64,000 nt of DNA from Rhodospirillaceae bacterium (GTDB taxonomy: Bacteria > Pseudomonadota > Alphaproteobacteria > GCA-2731375): the NCBI GenBank assembly GCA_018660265.1, contig JABJKS010000051.1, positions 186,001 through 250,000 of the forward strand, in the 5' to 3' direction. The notes beneath the pieces are model-generated. The model did no database searches and was not told the origin of the DNA. It saw only the letters and a program-made list of their open reading frames with translations. A program made the translations under genes and the position numbers. Below, piece after piece: positions 35,559 through 44,280 of this stretch (within the stretch, counting starts at the first letter, position 1; each line of letters opens with the position of its first letter).

Positions 35559-36542
35559 ATGTGTGGTAGAGCAGCAAAATTCGTAATCGGGGTAGCCATG
35601 GTGTTTGCCCTGGCCGCCTGTGGCCGCTCTGTTCCCGCACCACTGATTTATGGCACAACCACCACCGCCGCCACCGCCGCCAGGGCGAAACCAACCAACC
35701 AATCAAAGGCGATGCCCGTATCGGCCGGAACCTACAGGGTTGCGGCACAGGAAACGCTGTATGCAATATCCCGCCGCTCCGGCGTCGGTCTGGGTGAATT
35801 GATCACCGCCAATAAATTGCAGCCGCCCTATCGTTTACGCCGTGGACAAACTTTGCAAATCCCGGCTTTGCGCTATCACAAAGTCGCAGCGGGCGAGACT
35901 TTGTATTCCATCTCTCGCCGCTATCGGGTTTCCGTATATTCTCTTGCGCGCGGTAATAAACTGTCGCCCCCCTACAGCATTCAATCCGGACAACGCCTGG
36001 CGCTACCAGTCTCTGGCAATGCCGCGCCCGCGCCCACACCTGCATACGTCGTGGGAACGGTCAGCAAGGCAAAACCGAGAACCCAAACCAGACGGGCCCC
36101 GGTCAAAACCAAACCGCCGGCCCGCTCCGGTGGACGGTTCGCCTGGCCCGTGCAGGGACGGGTCATCTCGCGCTTTGGGGTCAAAGCCAACGGACTGCAT
36201 AACGACGGCATCAATATCGCCGTCAAACAAGGTACGGCGGTCCGTGCGGCAGATAACGGCGTCGTGGTCTATGCGGGTAACGAACTGCGGGGCTTTGGCA
36301 ATCTGTTGCTGTTACGCCATCAGGGGGGCTGGTTGACCGCCTATGGTCACAACCGGAACCTGGATGTGAAAGTCGGCGATATTGTGCACCGTGGCCAGCG
36401 GATCGCGCGTTCCGGTGCGACGGGCAACATCACCCGCCCGCAACTGCATTTTGAGGTGCGCAAGGGTCGTCGCGCGGTCAACCCGACCCGCTATCTGGCA
36501 ACCAAGCAGGCCATGCGCGGGCTGCCGTCTAGTCGATCCTGA
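35559..36542 (+). CDS. nlpD: NlpD-like lipoprotein with two LysM and a degenerate M23 domain
   Basis: 327 aa. A lipoprotein signal ends in LAAC (Cys21). Two LysM motifs follow (YRVAAQETLYAIS and HKVAAGETLYSIS), then a Pro/Thr linker and a C-terminal M23 domain. In active LytM enzymes the first zinc motif is H-x-x-x-D; here it reads HNDGIN, so a metal ligand is lost, while YGHN and LHFEVR remain. This suits an activator of cell-wall amidases, as NlpD is, rather than an endopeptidase. I chose the ATG at 35559 because it gives a proper signal peptide; 35508 is possible. It follows pcm and overlaps the DUF815 gene by 14 nt. Confidence 0.88.
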   Translation: MCGRAAKFVIGVAMVFALAACGRSVPAPLIYGTTTTAATAARAKPTNQSKAMPVSAGTYRVAAQETLYAISRRSGVGLGELITANKLQPPYRLRRGQTLQIPALRYHKVAAGETLYSISRRYRVSVYSLARGNKLSPPYSIQSGQRLALPVSGNAAPAPTPAYVVGTVSKAKPRTQTRRAPVKTKPPARSGGRFAWPVQGRVISRFGVKANGLHNDGINIAVKQGTAVRAADNGVVVYAGNELRGFGNLLLLRHQGGWLTAYGHNRNLDVKVGDIVHRGQRIARSGATGNITRPQLHFEVRKGRRAVNPTRYLATKQAMRGLPSSRS

Positions 36543-37392
36543 CGCCCAGACGGCCTGCCAGGTCCTGGATGAACTGCCAGGCCACCCGGCCGTTGCGGGC
36601 GCCGCGGGTCACGGACCATTCAATGGCCTGGGCGCGCAGATCTTCCGAACCAATTGGCAAATTGAAATGCTTGCAATAGCCCTCCAGCATGGCGAAAAAT
36701 TCGTCCTGGCTGCAATTGTGAAACCCCAGCCACAGGCCAAACCGATCCGACAAAGATACCTTCTCCTCAACCGCCTCGGACGGATTGATGGAGGTGGAGC
36801 GTTCGTTTTCCATCATATCCCGTGGCATCAGGTGACGCCGGTTCGATGTGGCGTAAAAGATCACGTTGTTGGGCCGCCCTTCAATGCCGCCGTCCAGGAT
36901 GGCCTTGAGGGATTTGTAAGACGCATCATCATTATCAAATGACAGATCATCGCAAAACAGGACATAGCGTTTATCGCCATAGCGCAGCAGTTTCAGTAGT
37001 TGGGGCAGGGTGGGTATGTCTTCCCGATGGATTTCCACCAGTTTTAGCTGGCCGGGCATTTTCGCGACAATGGCCCCGTGAATAGCCTTAACAAGGCTGC
37101 TTTTACCCATGCCGCGCGCGCCCCATAACAGGGCATTGTTGGCGGGCAGACCATCGGCGAAGCGCTGGGTGTTCTGGGTCAGGGTTTCGCATTGCTGTTC
37201 GATGCCCTGTAGCAAATGCAAATCGATCCGGCTGACCTTTGTAATCGGATCCAACGTGCCTTCGTCCGCATGCCAGACAAAGGCGTCGGCACCATCCAGA
37301 TTGACGTCCTCCATGCGCGGTGGGGACAACCTGTCCAAGGCATCTGCGATGCGATTAAGGACGGGAACGAGTTCGTTATCTAGGTTGGACAT
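36529..37392 (-). CDS. DUF815 AAA+ ATPase
   Basis: 287 aa ATPase of the DUF815 family. The Walker A is GARGMGKSSLVKAI, and the Walker B is FCDDLSF. SNRRHLMPRDMMENER is the family's post-sensor signature, and the C-terminus ends with the GARNGRVAWQFIQDLAGR lid helix. The family is common in alpha- and other proteobacteria next to yajC-secDF, but its target is unknown. The ATG at 37392 was preferred to one six codons upstream because it matches the usual MSN start. The minus strand places it divergent from yajC. Confidence 0.9.
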   Translation of the reverse strand: MSNLDNELVPVLNRIADALDRLSPPRMEDVNLDGADAFVWHADEGTLDPITKVSRIDLHLLQGIEQQCETLTQNTQRFADGLPANNALLWGARGMGKSSLVKAIHGAIVAKMPGQLKLVEIHREDIPTLPQLLKLLRYGDKRYVLFCDDLSFDNDDASYKSLKAILDGGIEGRPNNVIFYATSNRRHLMPRDMMENERSTSINPSEAVEEKVSLSDRFGLWLGFHNCSQDEFFAMLEGYCKHFNLPIGSEDLRAQAIEWSVTRGARNGRVAWQFIQDLAGRLGVRID

Positions 37393-37526
37393 GGGGAACC
37401 TGTGGAGCAAATATTACGGAGTGGCCGGGAACCTAATCATCCCCGCCTTGGCGGTCAACGGTCGTGATTAGATAAGTGTTTTGCAGGGCTTCAGATGGCG
37501 GTGGAAATGGTGTATTGCTTTAGCGT

Positions 37527-37554
37527 TTGCAATCCGCAACGGCGGGGCTATAGT
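37527..37554 (+). promoter_or_regulatory. Sigma-70-type promoter for yajC-secDF
   Basis: TTGCAA (37527-37532), a 16-nt spacer and TATAGT (37549-37554) lie 35 nt upstream of the yajC start, in the divergent spacer with the DUF815 gene. This should drive the yajC-secD-secF operon. Confidence 0.5.
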
Positions 37555-37588
37555 CCGCCCGCCTCATGCTAAATACCGGAGATTTATA

Positions 37589-38053
37589 ATGCTGATTTCG
37601 CCCGCTTATGCGCAGGCCGGCGGTGCGCCCGGCGGTGATATGTTCGTGCAGTTGATGCCGCTGCTGCTGATTTTCGTTGTTTTCTGGTTCTTTTTGATCC
37701 GGCCACAGCAGAAAAAAGCCAAAGAGCACCGGGAAATGGTCTCGAACGTGCGCCGTGGTGATCAAGTGGTCACAGCCGGTGGTATGTTCGGTAAAGTGAC
37801 CAAGGTTATTGATGAGGGCACTGTTCAGGTCGAATTGGCCGAAAATGTCCGGGTCAAAGTTGTCACGTCCACACTGACCGATGTGCTGAACAAAGGTGCC
37901 CCTGTCGCCGGTAGCAGTGGTGGTAGCAGCGCCAATGACGACGATAAGGATAGCGGCGGCGATAACGGTGGTAGCGACGGCGGTGGCAACGGCGGCGGCG
38001 GCGGTTCTGCGCCGGAGAAAAAGTCCCTGTTCAGCTTCGGCTTCAAGAAATAG
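37589..38053 (+). CDS. yajC: Sec translocon accessory protein YajC
   Basis: 154 aa. A single transmembrane helix (about residues 18-35) is followed by FLIRPQQKKAKEHREMVSNVRRGDQVVTAGGMFGKV, the YajC signature. It works with SecD and SecF at the inner membrane. The C-terminal ~45 residues are an unusual low-complexity Gly/Ser/Asp run before a short basic KKSLFSFGFKK end. GGAG lies 8 nt before the ATG. The start at 37589 matches the family; an earlier in-frame start is not supported. Confidence 0.95.
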   Translation: MLISPAYAQAGGAPGGDMFVQLMPLLLIFVVFWFFLIRPQQKKAKEHREMVSNVRRGDQVVTAGGMFGKVTKVIDEGTVQVELAENVRVKVVTSTLTDVLNKGAPVAGSSGGSSANDDDKDSGGDNGGSDGGGNGGGGGSAPEKKSLFSFGFKK

Positions 38054-38071
38054 GACGTAGCGGCCCGCCTC

Positions 38072-39694
38072 ATGTTGTATTTCGCCCCCTGGAAAGCCAC
38101 CCTGATCGCCGTTCTGTGTGTTCTTGGGTTGGTATTTACTGCCCCCAACTTTGTTTCAAAGCAAACCGCAGAAGGCTTGCCCGATTGGCTGCCTCATAAG
38201 CAGGTAAACCTGGGCCTTGATTTGCAAGGCGGCTCTCACCTGTTGTTGGAGGTAGAGGCCAGCGTGGTGGTCCAGGAACGCCTGAACGCCCTGGTGGATA
38301 GCGTACGTCCTGCCTTGCGCGGCAAACGTATCGGCTATCGTGACCTGGGATTGCGCAACGACGCGGTCGTCGTCACGATCCGTAAGCCGGAGCAGCTGGA
38401 ACTGGCTTTGGAAGAAGTCAAAAAACTTTCGGTCCCCGTACAAGGCAATACGGTTAGCGGCATCGCAGGCGGACGGGATATCGCTGTCGAAGTCGTGAAT
38501 GACAATCAGATCAGCGTGACATTGACGGAAGACGCCATTCGGGAACGTCGACGCTCTGCGATTGAACAATCCATTGAGATCGTCCGCCGCCGGATTGATG
38601 AGCTGGGCACCCGGGAGCCGACGATCCAACGCCAGGGTGACGAACGTATTTTGGTTCAGGTGCCAGGTTTGCAGGATCCCGAACGTCTGAAGTCAATTCT
38701 GGGCAAGACGGCGAAAATGGTCTTCCGGCTGGTCGATGTGACCACATCACCTGGTGAGATCATTGCTGGTTCCCGCACCCCGCCCGGTTCGGATTTGTTG
38801 GAATCTGACGAGCGTAATGCCGATGGTACCCCGGCCAATATGTATGTGGTGCGCAAGCGGGTGATGGTCAGCGGTGATACTTTGGTGGATAGTTCCGCTA
38901 CCTTCCAGGATAATATGCCCGTCGTTTCCTTCCGCTTTGACAGCGTTGGGGCAAAACGGTTTGGCGATGCCACGGCCAAGAACGTCGGCCGGCCCTTTGC
39001 TATTGTACTCGATCGCCGGGTTATATCGGCCCCTGTGATCAGGGAACCGATTTTGGGCGGCACCGGTATTATCAGCGGCAATTTCACGGTCCAGGAAGTC
39101 CAGGATCTGTCGTTGTTGTTGCGTGCCGGTGCGTTGCCGGCACCTTTGAAAATTTTGGAAGAACGTACGGTGGGCCCGGCGTTGGGTGCCGATTCCGTGG
39201 CAGCGGGTAAAATAGCCTGCATCATCGCCTTTATTGCGGTCATGGTCTTTATGGTTTTGTCTTATGGCGTCTTTGGCATCGCCGCCGACTTGGCCTTGTT
39301 GGTCAACCTGTTCCTGATTATGGGAGCGTTGTCCCTGTTACAGGCGACCCTGACCCTGCCGGGCATTGCCGGCATCGTTCTGACAATTGGTATGGCGGTG
39401 GATGCCAATGTTCTGGTGTTCGAGAGGATCAGGGAAGAGGTGCGGACGGGCAAGACGCCGTTCGCGGCCATGGAGGCTGGTTATCAGCGCGCTGTGGGGA
39501 CGATTTTCGATGCCAACATCACAACCTTTATTGCTGCCGTCATCCTGTTCGTCATGGGGTCTGGGCCCATCAAGGGCTTTTCCATTACCTTGGGTATCGG
39601 CATCATCACATCCGTCTTTACAGCCGTCACCGTGACCCGGTTGATGCTGGTGCTTTGGCTGCGCCGCAGGCGCCCAGCGGCCTTGCCGATCTAG
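38072..39694 (+). CDS. secD: Protein translocase subunit SecD
   Basis: 540 aa inner-membrane RND-type protein that uses the proton gradient to drive late steps of protein export. The first helix follows MLYFAPWKATLIAVL, with LGLDLQGGSHLLLEV just after. A large periplasmic domain (P1 and base) is followed by five membrane helices containing GAGALPAPL-like and TIGMAVDANVLVFERIREE segments. It lies 18 nt after yajC and 10 nt before secF. Confidence 0.98.
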   Translation: MLYFAPWKATLIAVLCVLGLVFTAPNFVSKQTAEGLPDWLPHKQVNLGLDLQGGSHLLLEVEASVVVQERLNALVDSVRPALRGKRIGYRDLGLRNDAVVVTIRKPEQLELALEEVKKLSVPVQGNTVSGIAGGRDIAVEVVNDNQISVTLTEDAIRERRRSAIEQSIEIVRRRIDELGTREPTIQRQGDERILVQVPGLQDPERLKSILGKTAKMVFRLVDVTTSPGEIIAGSRTPPGSDLLESDERNADGTPANMYVVRKRVMVSGDTLVDSSATFQDNMPVVSFRFDSVGAKRFGDATAKNVGRPFAIVLDRRVISAPVIREPILGGTGIISGNFTVQEVQDLSLLLRAGALPAPLKILEERTVGPALGADSVAAGKIACIIAFIAVMVFMVLSYGVFGIAADLALLVNLFLIMGALSLLQATLTLPGIAGIVLTIGMAVDANVLVFERIREEVRTGKTPFAAMEAGYQRAVGTIFDANITTFIAAVILFVMGSGPIKGFSITLGIGIITSVFTAVTVTRLMLVLWLRRRRPAALPI

Positions 39695-39704
39695 GGGATA
39701 GGAA

Positions 39705-40643
39705 ATGTTTCAATTAAAGCTGGTCCCCGCAAAAACCAATGTTCAGTTCGTTGCCTGGCGCAAGCCCGCCATGGCCTGTTCGGCGCTTTTGGTTCTGATC
39801 TCTGTTATCATGAGTTACACGCCGGGGCTGAATTTTGGCATCGATTTTCGTGGTGGCATTCTGGTTGAAGTCCAAACGAAAGGCCCTGCAAACCTGGGCG
39901 ATATGCGCAGCCGCCTTGGTGGTTTGGGTCTGGGCGAAGTCTCCTTGCAGGAATTTGGTGCCGCGGACACGGTTTTGATCCGCATTGAAAAACAGCCCGG
40001 TGATGCCTCCGCCCAGCAAAAGGCGGTGGAGAAAGTGCGTGCCGGGTTAGGCGACGGGCTGGATTATCGCCGCACTGAATTTGTCGGCCCCAAGGTCAGT
40101 GGCGAGTTGATTGAGGCCGGTGCCATCGCCATAGCGCTCTCTGTCGTGTTGATGTTGATATACATCTGGTTCCGCTTTGAATGGCATTTCGGTGTTGGCG
40201 CGGTTGTCGCCTTGGTCCATGACGTAGCCCTATCGGTGGGCATGTTTGCCGTGACGCAGATGGAGTTTAATCTTTCCACTATTGCGGCCCTTTTGACCAT
40301 TGTCGGCTATTCCATCAATGATACCGTCGTGGTCTATGATCGGGTCAGGGAAAATCTGCGTAAATACAAGACCATGTCTTTGCCTAGCGTTCTGAACATG
40401 GCCATCAACGATACGCTGTCGCGGACCACCATGACCTCCGTCACCACATTGCTGGCCCTGGTGGTGTTGTTCACCTTTGGCGGCGCCGTCATACAAGGTT
40501 TTGTCTTTGCCATGATCTGGGGTGTCATCATCGGTACCTATTCATCGATCTTTGTCGCCGCACCTTTGTTGATCGTGCTTGGTTTGGGTGATCGCCATCG
40601 CAGTGGTGAGGATGATAAGGGCGCGGCGCAACAGACCAGCTAG
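39705..40643 (+). CDS. secF: Protein translocase subunit SecF
   Basis: 312 aa partner of SecD with six predicted membrane helices. It has GIDFRGGILVEV after the first helix, a small periplasmic domain, then IVGYSINDTVVVYDRVRENLRKY and the C-terminal SRTTMTSVTTLLALVVLFTFGG. The Asp/Arg of the VVYDRVRE segment are the conserved SecF residues. Confidence 0.98.
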   Translation: MFQLKLVPAKTNVQFVAWRKPAMACSALLVLISVIMSYTPGLNFGIDFRGGILVEVQTKGPANLGDMRSRLGGLGLGEVSLQEFGAADTVLIRIEKQPGDASAQQKAVEKVRAGLGDGLDYRRTEFVGPKVSGELIEAGAIAIALSVVLMLIYIWFRFEWHFGVGAVVALVHDVALSVGMFAVTQMEFNLSTIAALLTIVGYSINDTVVVYDRVRENLRKYKTMSLPSVLNMAINDTLSRTTMTSVTTLLALVVLFTFGGAVIQGFVFAMIWGVIIGTYSSIFVAAPLLIVLGLGDRHRSGEDDKGAAQQTS

Positions 40644-40679
40644 GCCCCAGACCCGGCAGACCCGACAGCCCCAGAAACC

Positions 40680-41057
40680 ATGGATATCACGCCCCCCGTT
40701 GCCGCCGACAGACAGTTGATCCAGGGCTATGGTGACGGCGGCTTCCGTATCTCCGGCGTCCGCTATAAGGGGCCTGCGTTGGTGTTGCCGGGACAGACCA
40801 TGGCCTGGACGGTCCAATCTATCGGCGAAATGACGATTGACGATTTGGCCCCCGTTCGCGATGCCGCCGAACCGGTAGGTGTGTTGTTGATCGGTTGCGG
40901 TGAGAAAATGGTTCTGATCCCGCCGCAATTGCGGGCAGAAGCGCGCGCATGGGGTGTGGTGATCGAAGCCATGGGCACAGGTGCAGCGTGTCGCACCTAT
41001 AATGTTCTGCTCAGTGAAGGCCGCGATGTGGCGACCGCACTGATCCCGATCGATTGA
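40680..41057 (+). CDS. Mth938-like domain protein (DUF498)
   Basis: 125 aa single-domain protein. Recognisable parts are GDGGFRISGVRYKGPALVLPG near the start, then PVGVLLIGCGEKMVLIPPQLRAEARAWGVVIEAMGTGAACRTYNVLLSEGRDVA, which is the Mth938/NDUFAF3-like fold. In alphaproteobacteria the gene often follows secF, as here (36 nt). The mitochondrial relative NDUFAF3 helps assemble complex I; a similar role in bacteria is not established. Confidence 0.9.
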   Translation: MDITPPVAADRQLIQGYGDGGFRISGVRYKGPALVLPGQTMAWTVQSIGEMTIDDLAPVRDAAEPVGVLLIGCGEKMVLIPPQLRAEARAWGVVIEAMGTGAACRTYNVLLSEGRDVATALIPID

Positions 41058-41068
41058 GAGTGGCGTAG

Positions 41069-41977
41069 ATGTTTTCCTACTGGATCCCGATCACGATTTT
41101 TGCCGCCTTCATGCAGAACCTGCGTTCTGTCCTGCAAAAGTACATCAAGGGACGGTTATCCACCGGCGGGGCATCTTATGTACGTTTTCTTTATGCCTTT
41201 CCCCTGGCCTTGATTTATCTGTGGGGGGTACACCACTACGGCGGTTATCCCATACCCGAGGTCAATGCCCTGTTCCTGCTCTATTGTCTGTTGGGCAGTC
41301 TGTCGCAGATCCTCTTTACCTTCGTATTGCTGTACCTGTTTTCCCTGCGTAATTTCACCGTCGGCACCACGTTTTCAAAAACTGAGATCCTGCAGATCGC
41401 CATTCTGGGCCTGATCCTGCTGGGGGATGAGGTCAGTTTGGCAGGCTCCGGTGCCATCGGTGTGGGGTTGATTGGCGTCATCCTGTTATCCATGGCGCAA
41501 TCTTCCATCACCTGGCGCAACCTGGTTACCTCATTGTTTGAGAAATCCACGGTTGTGGGCCTTGTCTGTGGCGCGTTCCTTGGTTCCTCCGTAGTGTTCT
41601 TTCGTGGTGCCACATTGGCGTTGGGGGATGGCGAGGTGATGATGCGCGCTTCTTTCTCCCTCGCCGTCGCCCTGACCATGCAGACGATCATTATGGGCGT
41701 CTATTTGCTGGTACGGGAACCGGGCCAGATCAGGGCGGTGATCCGTCATTGGAAGCCGGCCTCCGCCGTGGGTATCGCGGGCTTCCTCGGCTCAGTGGGC
41801 TGGTTCACCGCTTTCACCCTGCAAAACGCTGCTTATGTTCGGGCGGTAGGGCAGATCGAATTGATCTTCACCTTCTTGGCCTCAATCTTCATCTTCAAGG
41901 AGAAGACCTCTCGCATGGAGATGGCCGGCATCGCCCTGATCCTGGTCGCCATCGTCTCGATTATTCTGACGGGTTGA
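41069..41977 (+). CDS. EamA/DMT-type membrane transporter
   Basis: 302 aa with ten hydrophobic helices arranged as two EamA-like halves. The first half ends near residue 140, and the second contains IAGFLGSVGWFTAFTLQNAAYVRAVGQIELIFTFLASIFIFKEK, a common DMT signature. DMT members export metabolites such as amino acids or are uncharacterised. It follows the Mth938-like gene by 11 nt on the same strand. No substrate clue. Confidence 0.88.
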   Translation: MFSYWIPITIFAAFMQNLRSVLQKYIKGRLSTGGASYVRFLYAFPLALIYLWGVHHYGGYPIPEVNALFLLYCLLGSLSQILFTFVLLYLFSLRNFTVGTTFSKTEILQIAILGLILLGDEVSLAGSGAIGVGLIGVILLSMAQSSITWRNLVTSLFEKSTVVGLVCGAFLGSSVVFFRGATLALGDGEVMMRASFSLAVALTMQTIIMGVYLLVREPGQIRAVIRHWKPASAVGIAGFLGSVGWFTAFTLQNAAYVRAVGQIELIFTFLASIFIFKEKTSRMEMAGIALILVAIVSIILTG

Positions 41978-41990
41978 GCCCGCAGCGGGT

Positions 41991-42950
41991 CTATCCCTGC
42001 ATGCGGTTCAGCCCGGCCAGGATGCCATAGCAGGTTTCGATGGTCGGGACCGCCAAACCAAACGCTTTGGCCTGTTGCACCACATGGCCAAAGGTTTCTT
42101 CCACTTCGAACTGTTTGCCCTTGTCCACGTCCTGCAACATGGACTGGCGAAAGTTTGGCGCTGTGGTGCGTTGCGCCTCGCCCCGTTCCACCAACAAAGC
42201 CGTGGCGGCGTCTTCACCGATGGTGGTGATGAGGTCCAGGCTAAAGGCACCGCCGGCCTTCAGGGGGATGTCCAGATGCCGGGGCAGTTGGGCTGCTTCG
42301 CGAACGATGCGGGCCACGATACGGGCGCTGTCCTCATCCGCCAGGAATTTCCAGGTTTCCCGCCGGGTCAGAACCGCCAGGGCGGACAGGCCCAGCCAGC
42401 CGACGAACTTGGTCCATTCCTCGCTGAGGATATTGTCGGCGACAGCGGCGGATAATCCCGAATTGGTAAAACGGTTGACGATGTCGCTGGTTCGAGCGCT
42501 GGCATCGCCTGATAGTTCCCCGATCAATGTGGGATTGCCCATGATGTAGTTGGCAGTGCCGTCGGCCTGGATAGCGCCACCGATCATGCAGATCGAACCC
42601 AGCACAAGATCCTGGCCGAATGCTGCGGCTAACAGATCGTTCTTCATCACACCGTTTTGGATCGAGAAGACGCTGCCAACACCCATATGTTGGACAGAGG
42701 CGATAGCGGCGGCAGTATCGTAGGTCTTGGTGGCGAGGATAAGAACATCCGCGCTGGTTACCATAACAGGGTCGTCGGCAATCTCCACTTGGGTCGTGAA
42801 ATCATCCAGACCAGTGACCGTGACGCCGTTTTCTATCAAAAGTTTCGCCCGCGCCCCACGGGCGATCAGGGTTACATCCTCACCGGATCGTGTCAGGTAT
42901 GCGGCAATAATGGTCCCCAGGGCACCAGCACCCAGTATGACAAATTTCAT
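41991..42950 (-). CDS. 2-dehydropantoate 2-reductase (PanE/ApbA family)
   Basis: 319 aa. The N-terminal NADP motif is FVILGAGALGTIIAAYL. VTSADVLILATKTYD and VFSIQNGVMKNDLLAA are the ketopantoate reductase core, and the C-terminal helical domain has the SEEWTKFVGWLGLSALAVLT segment. PanE makes pantoate for CoA. Because no other pantothenate gene is near and the enolase-superfamily gene is adjacent, it may instead be one of the many PanE paralogues acting on other 2-oxo acids. It follows the enolase-superfamily gene by 15 nt. Confidence 0.85.
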   Translation of the reverse strand: MKFVILGAGALGTIIAAYLTRSGEDVTLIARGARAKLLIENGVTVTGLDDFTTQVEIADDPVMVTSADVLILATKTYDTAAAIASVQHMGVGSVFSIQNGVMKNDLLAAAFGQDLVLGSICMIGGAIQADGTANYIMGNPTLIGELSGDASARTSDIVNRFTNSGLSAAVADNILSEEWTKFVGWLGLSALAVLTRRETWKFLADEDSARIVARIVREAAQLPRHLDIPLKAGGAFSLDLITTIGEDAATALLVERGEAQRTTAPNFRQSMLQDVDKGKQFEVEETFGHVVQQAKAFGLAVPTIETCYGILAGLNRMQG

Positions 42951-42965
42951 GTCTGGTCCTTATTC

Positions 42966-44141
42966 CTAAATCGGCGGGTGGGCGCGGATGACGTCTTCGT
43001 TCAATTCCGTACCCCAGCCGGGACCTTTGGGCAGCTTCAGATATCCGTCTTCGATTTCCGGCACGTAGGTGACGATGTCGTCTTTCCAGGGTACGTCGTC
43101 CACATCGATTTCCATGACCCTGAAGTTCGGTACGGCGGCGCACATATGGGCCGACATGATGGAAGATAGATGACCGTAGAAATTGTGCGGCGCGACGTTG
43201 ATCTCATAAGCTTCCGCCATGGCCGCGATCTTCATGGAATGGAAAATGCCGTTCCATGGCAGATCAATGATGGCGACGTCCATGGAATGATTCTCAAAGA
43301 ATGGCCGGAACTCCCGCAGGCGGAACAGGCTTTCACATGATGCAATGGGCGTCGATACGGAATTGCGGATGTGGCGCAGGGCCTCCGGGTCATAAAGATC
43401 AATTTCGAACCAGGTCAGACCCAGATCATCCAGGGCGCGGGTCATCTGCAAATAGCCTTCGGTTTTGCAATTGAAGTTGATGTCCAGGTGAATACCCATG
43501 TCTGGGCCGGCACCTTCACGGAAGGCTTCCAATTGGGCCCGCAGGTTGCGAATGACCTTTCTATCCAAATTTAATTCGGGATAACCGGGCCCGCGGCCAA
43601 AGCCGGGCATATACATCCCCGGCTCCTCACCGAACATAAAGATATTGGTTTTCAGGCCTTTGTAGCCGCTGGCCTTGACCCGCGCGCCCAGGGCGACCAC
43701 ATCGTCAAGGTTGTTGACCATGTCCAGGCCCATGACCTCTGCCGCTTTCGGGTTGCGCAGATAGCTGCCGCAATGGGACCAATAGAGCTGCATCTTGTCC
43801 CGCACCGCGCCGCCCAACAGATCATAGACCGGCACGCCCAGGGCCTTGCCCTTGATGTCCATCATGGCGTTCTCGATGGCTGCCATGGCCTGTTGATTGA
43901 TGCCGCCCGGTGCCTGTCGCGTCATGGCATAGAGGCATTGCGAGATCGCCTCGTGATTACAGGGGTTTTCACCAATCTGGGTTTCCACCAACGCCTCGAT
44001 TACGCCGGTCAGCCCCTTGGAGCCATAGCTTTCATTGTACTCCGAAATGCCGGTGATGCCGTCGTCGGTTTGCAGTTTTAGAAAGGAAAAATTACGCCAA
44101 CCCGCACCGCAATGCAGGGTTTCACAGCCGGTGATTTTCAT
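42966..44141 (-). CDS. Mandelate racemase/muconate lactonizing enzyme family protein
   Basis: 391 aa enolase-superfamily enzyme. The capping domain spans about residues 1-115 and ends KALGVPVYDLLGG. In the barrel, K164 (GLKTN) is a candidate base. Likely metal ligands are D220 (HLDIN), E246 (WFEID) and E270 (SCES), with H319 (APHN) as a second candidate catalytic residue. This pattern fits the mandelate racemase subgroup, often sugar-acid dehydratases. The substrate is unknown. It is divergent from the acyl-CoA ligase operon and probably co-transcribed with the PanE-like gene. Confidence 0.88.
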   Translation of the reverse strand: MKITGCETLHCGAGWRNFSFLKLQTDDGITGISEYNESYGSKGLTGVIEALVETQIGENPCNHEAISQCLYAMTRQAPGGINQQAMAAIENAMMDIKGKALGVPVYDLLGGAVRDKMQLYWSHCGSYLRNPKAAEVMGLDMVNNLDDVVALGARVKASGYKGLKTNIFMFGEEPGMYMPGFGRGPGYPELNLDRKVIRNLRAQLEAFREGAGPDMGIHLDINFNCKTEGYLQMTRALDDLGLTWFEIDLYDPEALRHIRNSVSTPIASCESLFRLREFRPFFENHSMDVAIIDLPWNGIFHSMKIAAMAEAYEINVAPHNFYGHLSSIMSAHMCAAVPNFRVMEIDVDDVPWKDDIVTYVPEIEDGYLKLPKGPGWGTELNEDVIRAHPPI

Positions 44142-44280
44142 AGGTTTGTCCTGATGGTTGGTGAACTATTTTGGTTGCCCTCAGCTTAGCAACTGAAGAG
44201 TGGCCGGGATAATTGTTTTACGGCGCAATTCGCGATACGGTTTGCCCATAAAATTGAACAGTGGGCATGGAGGCCGATAA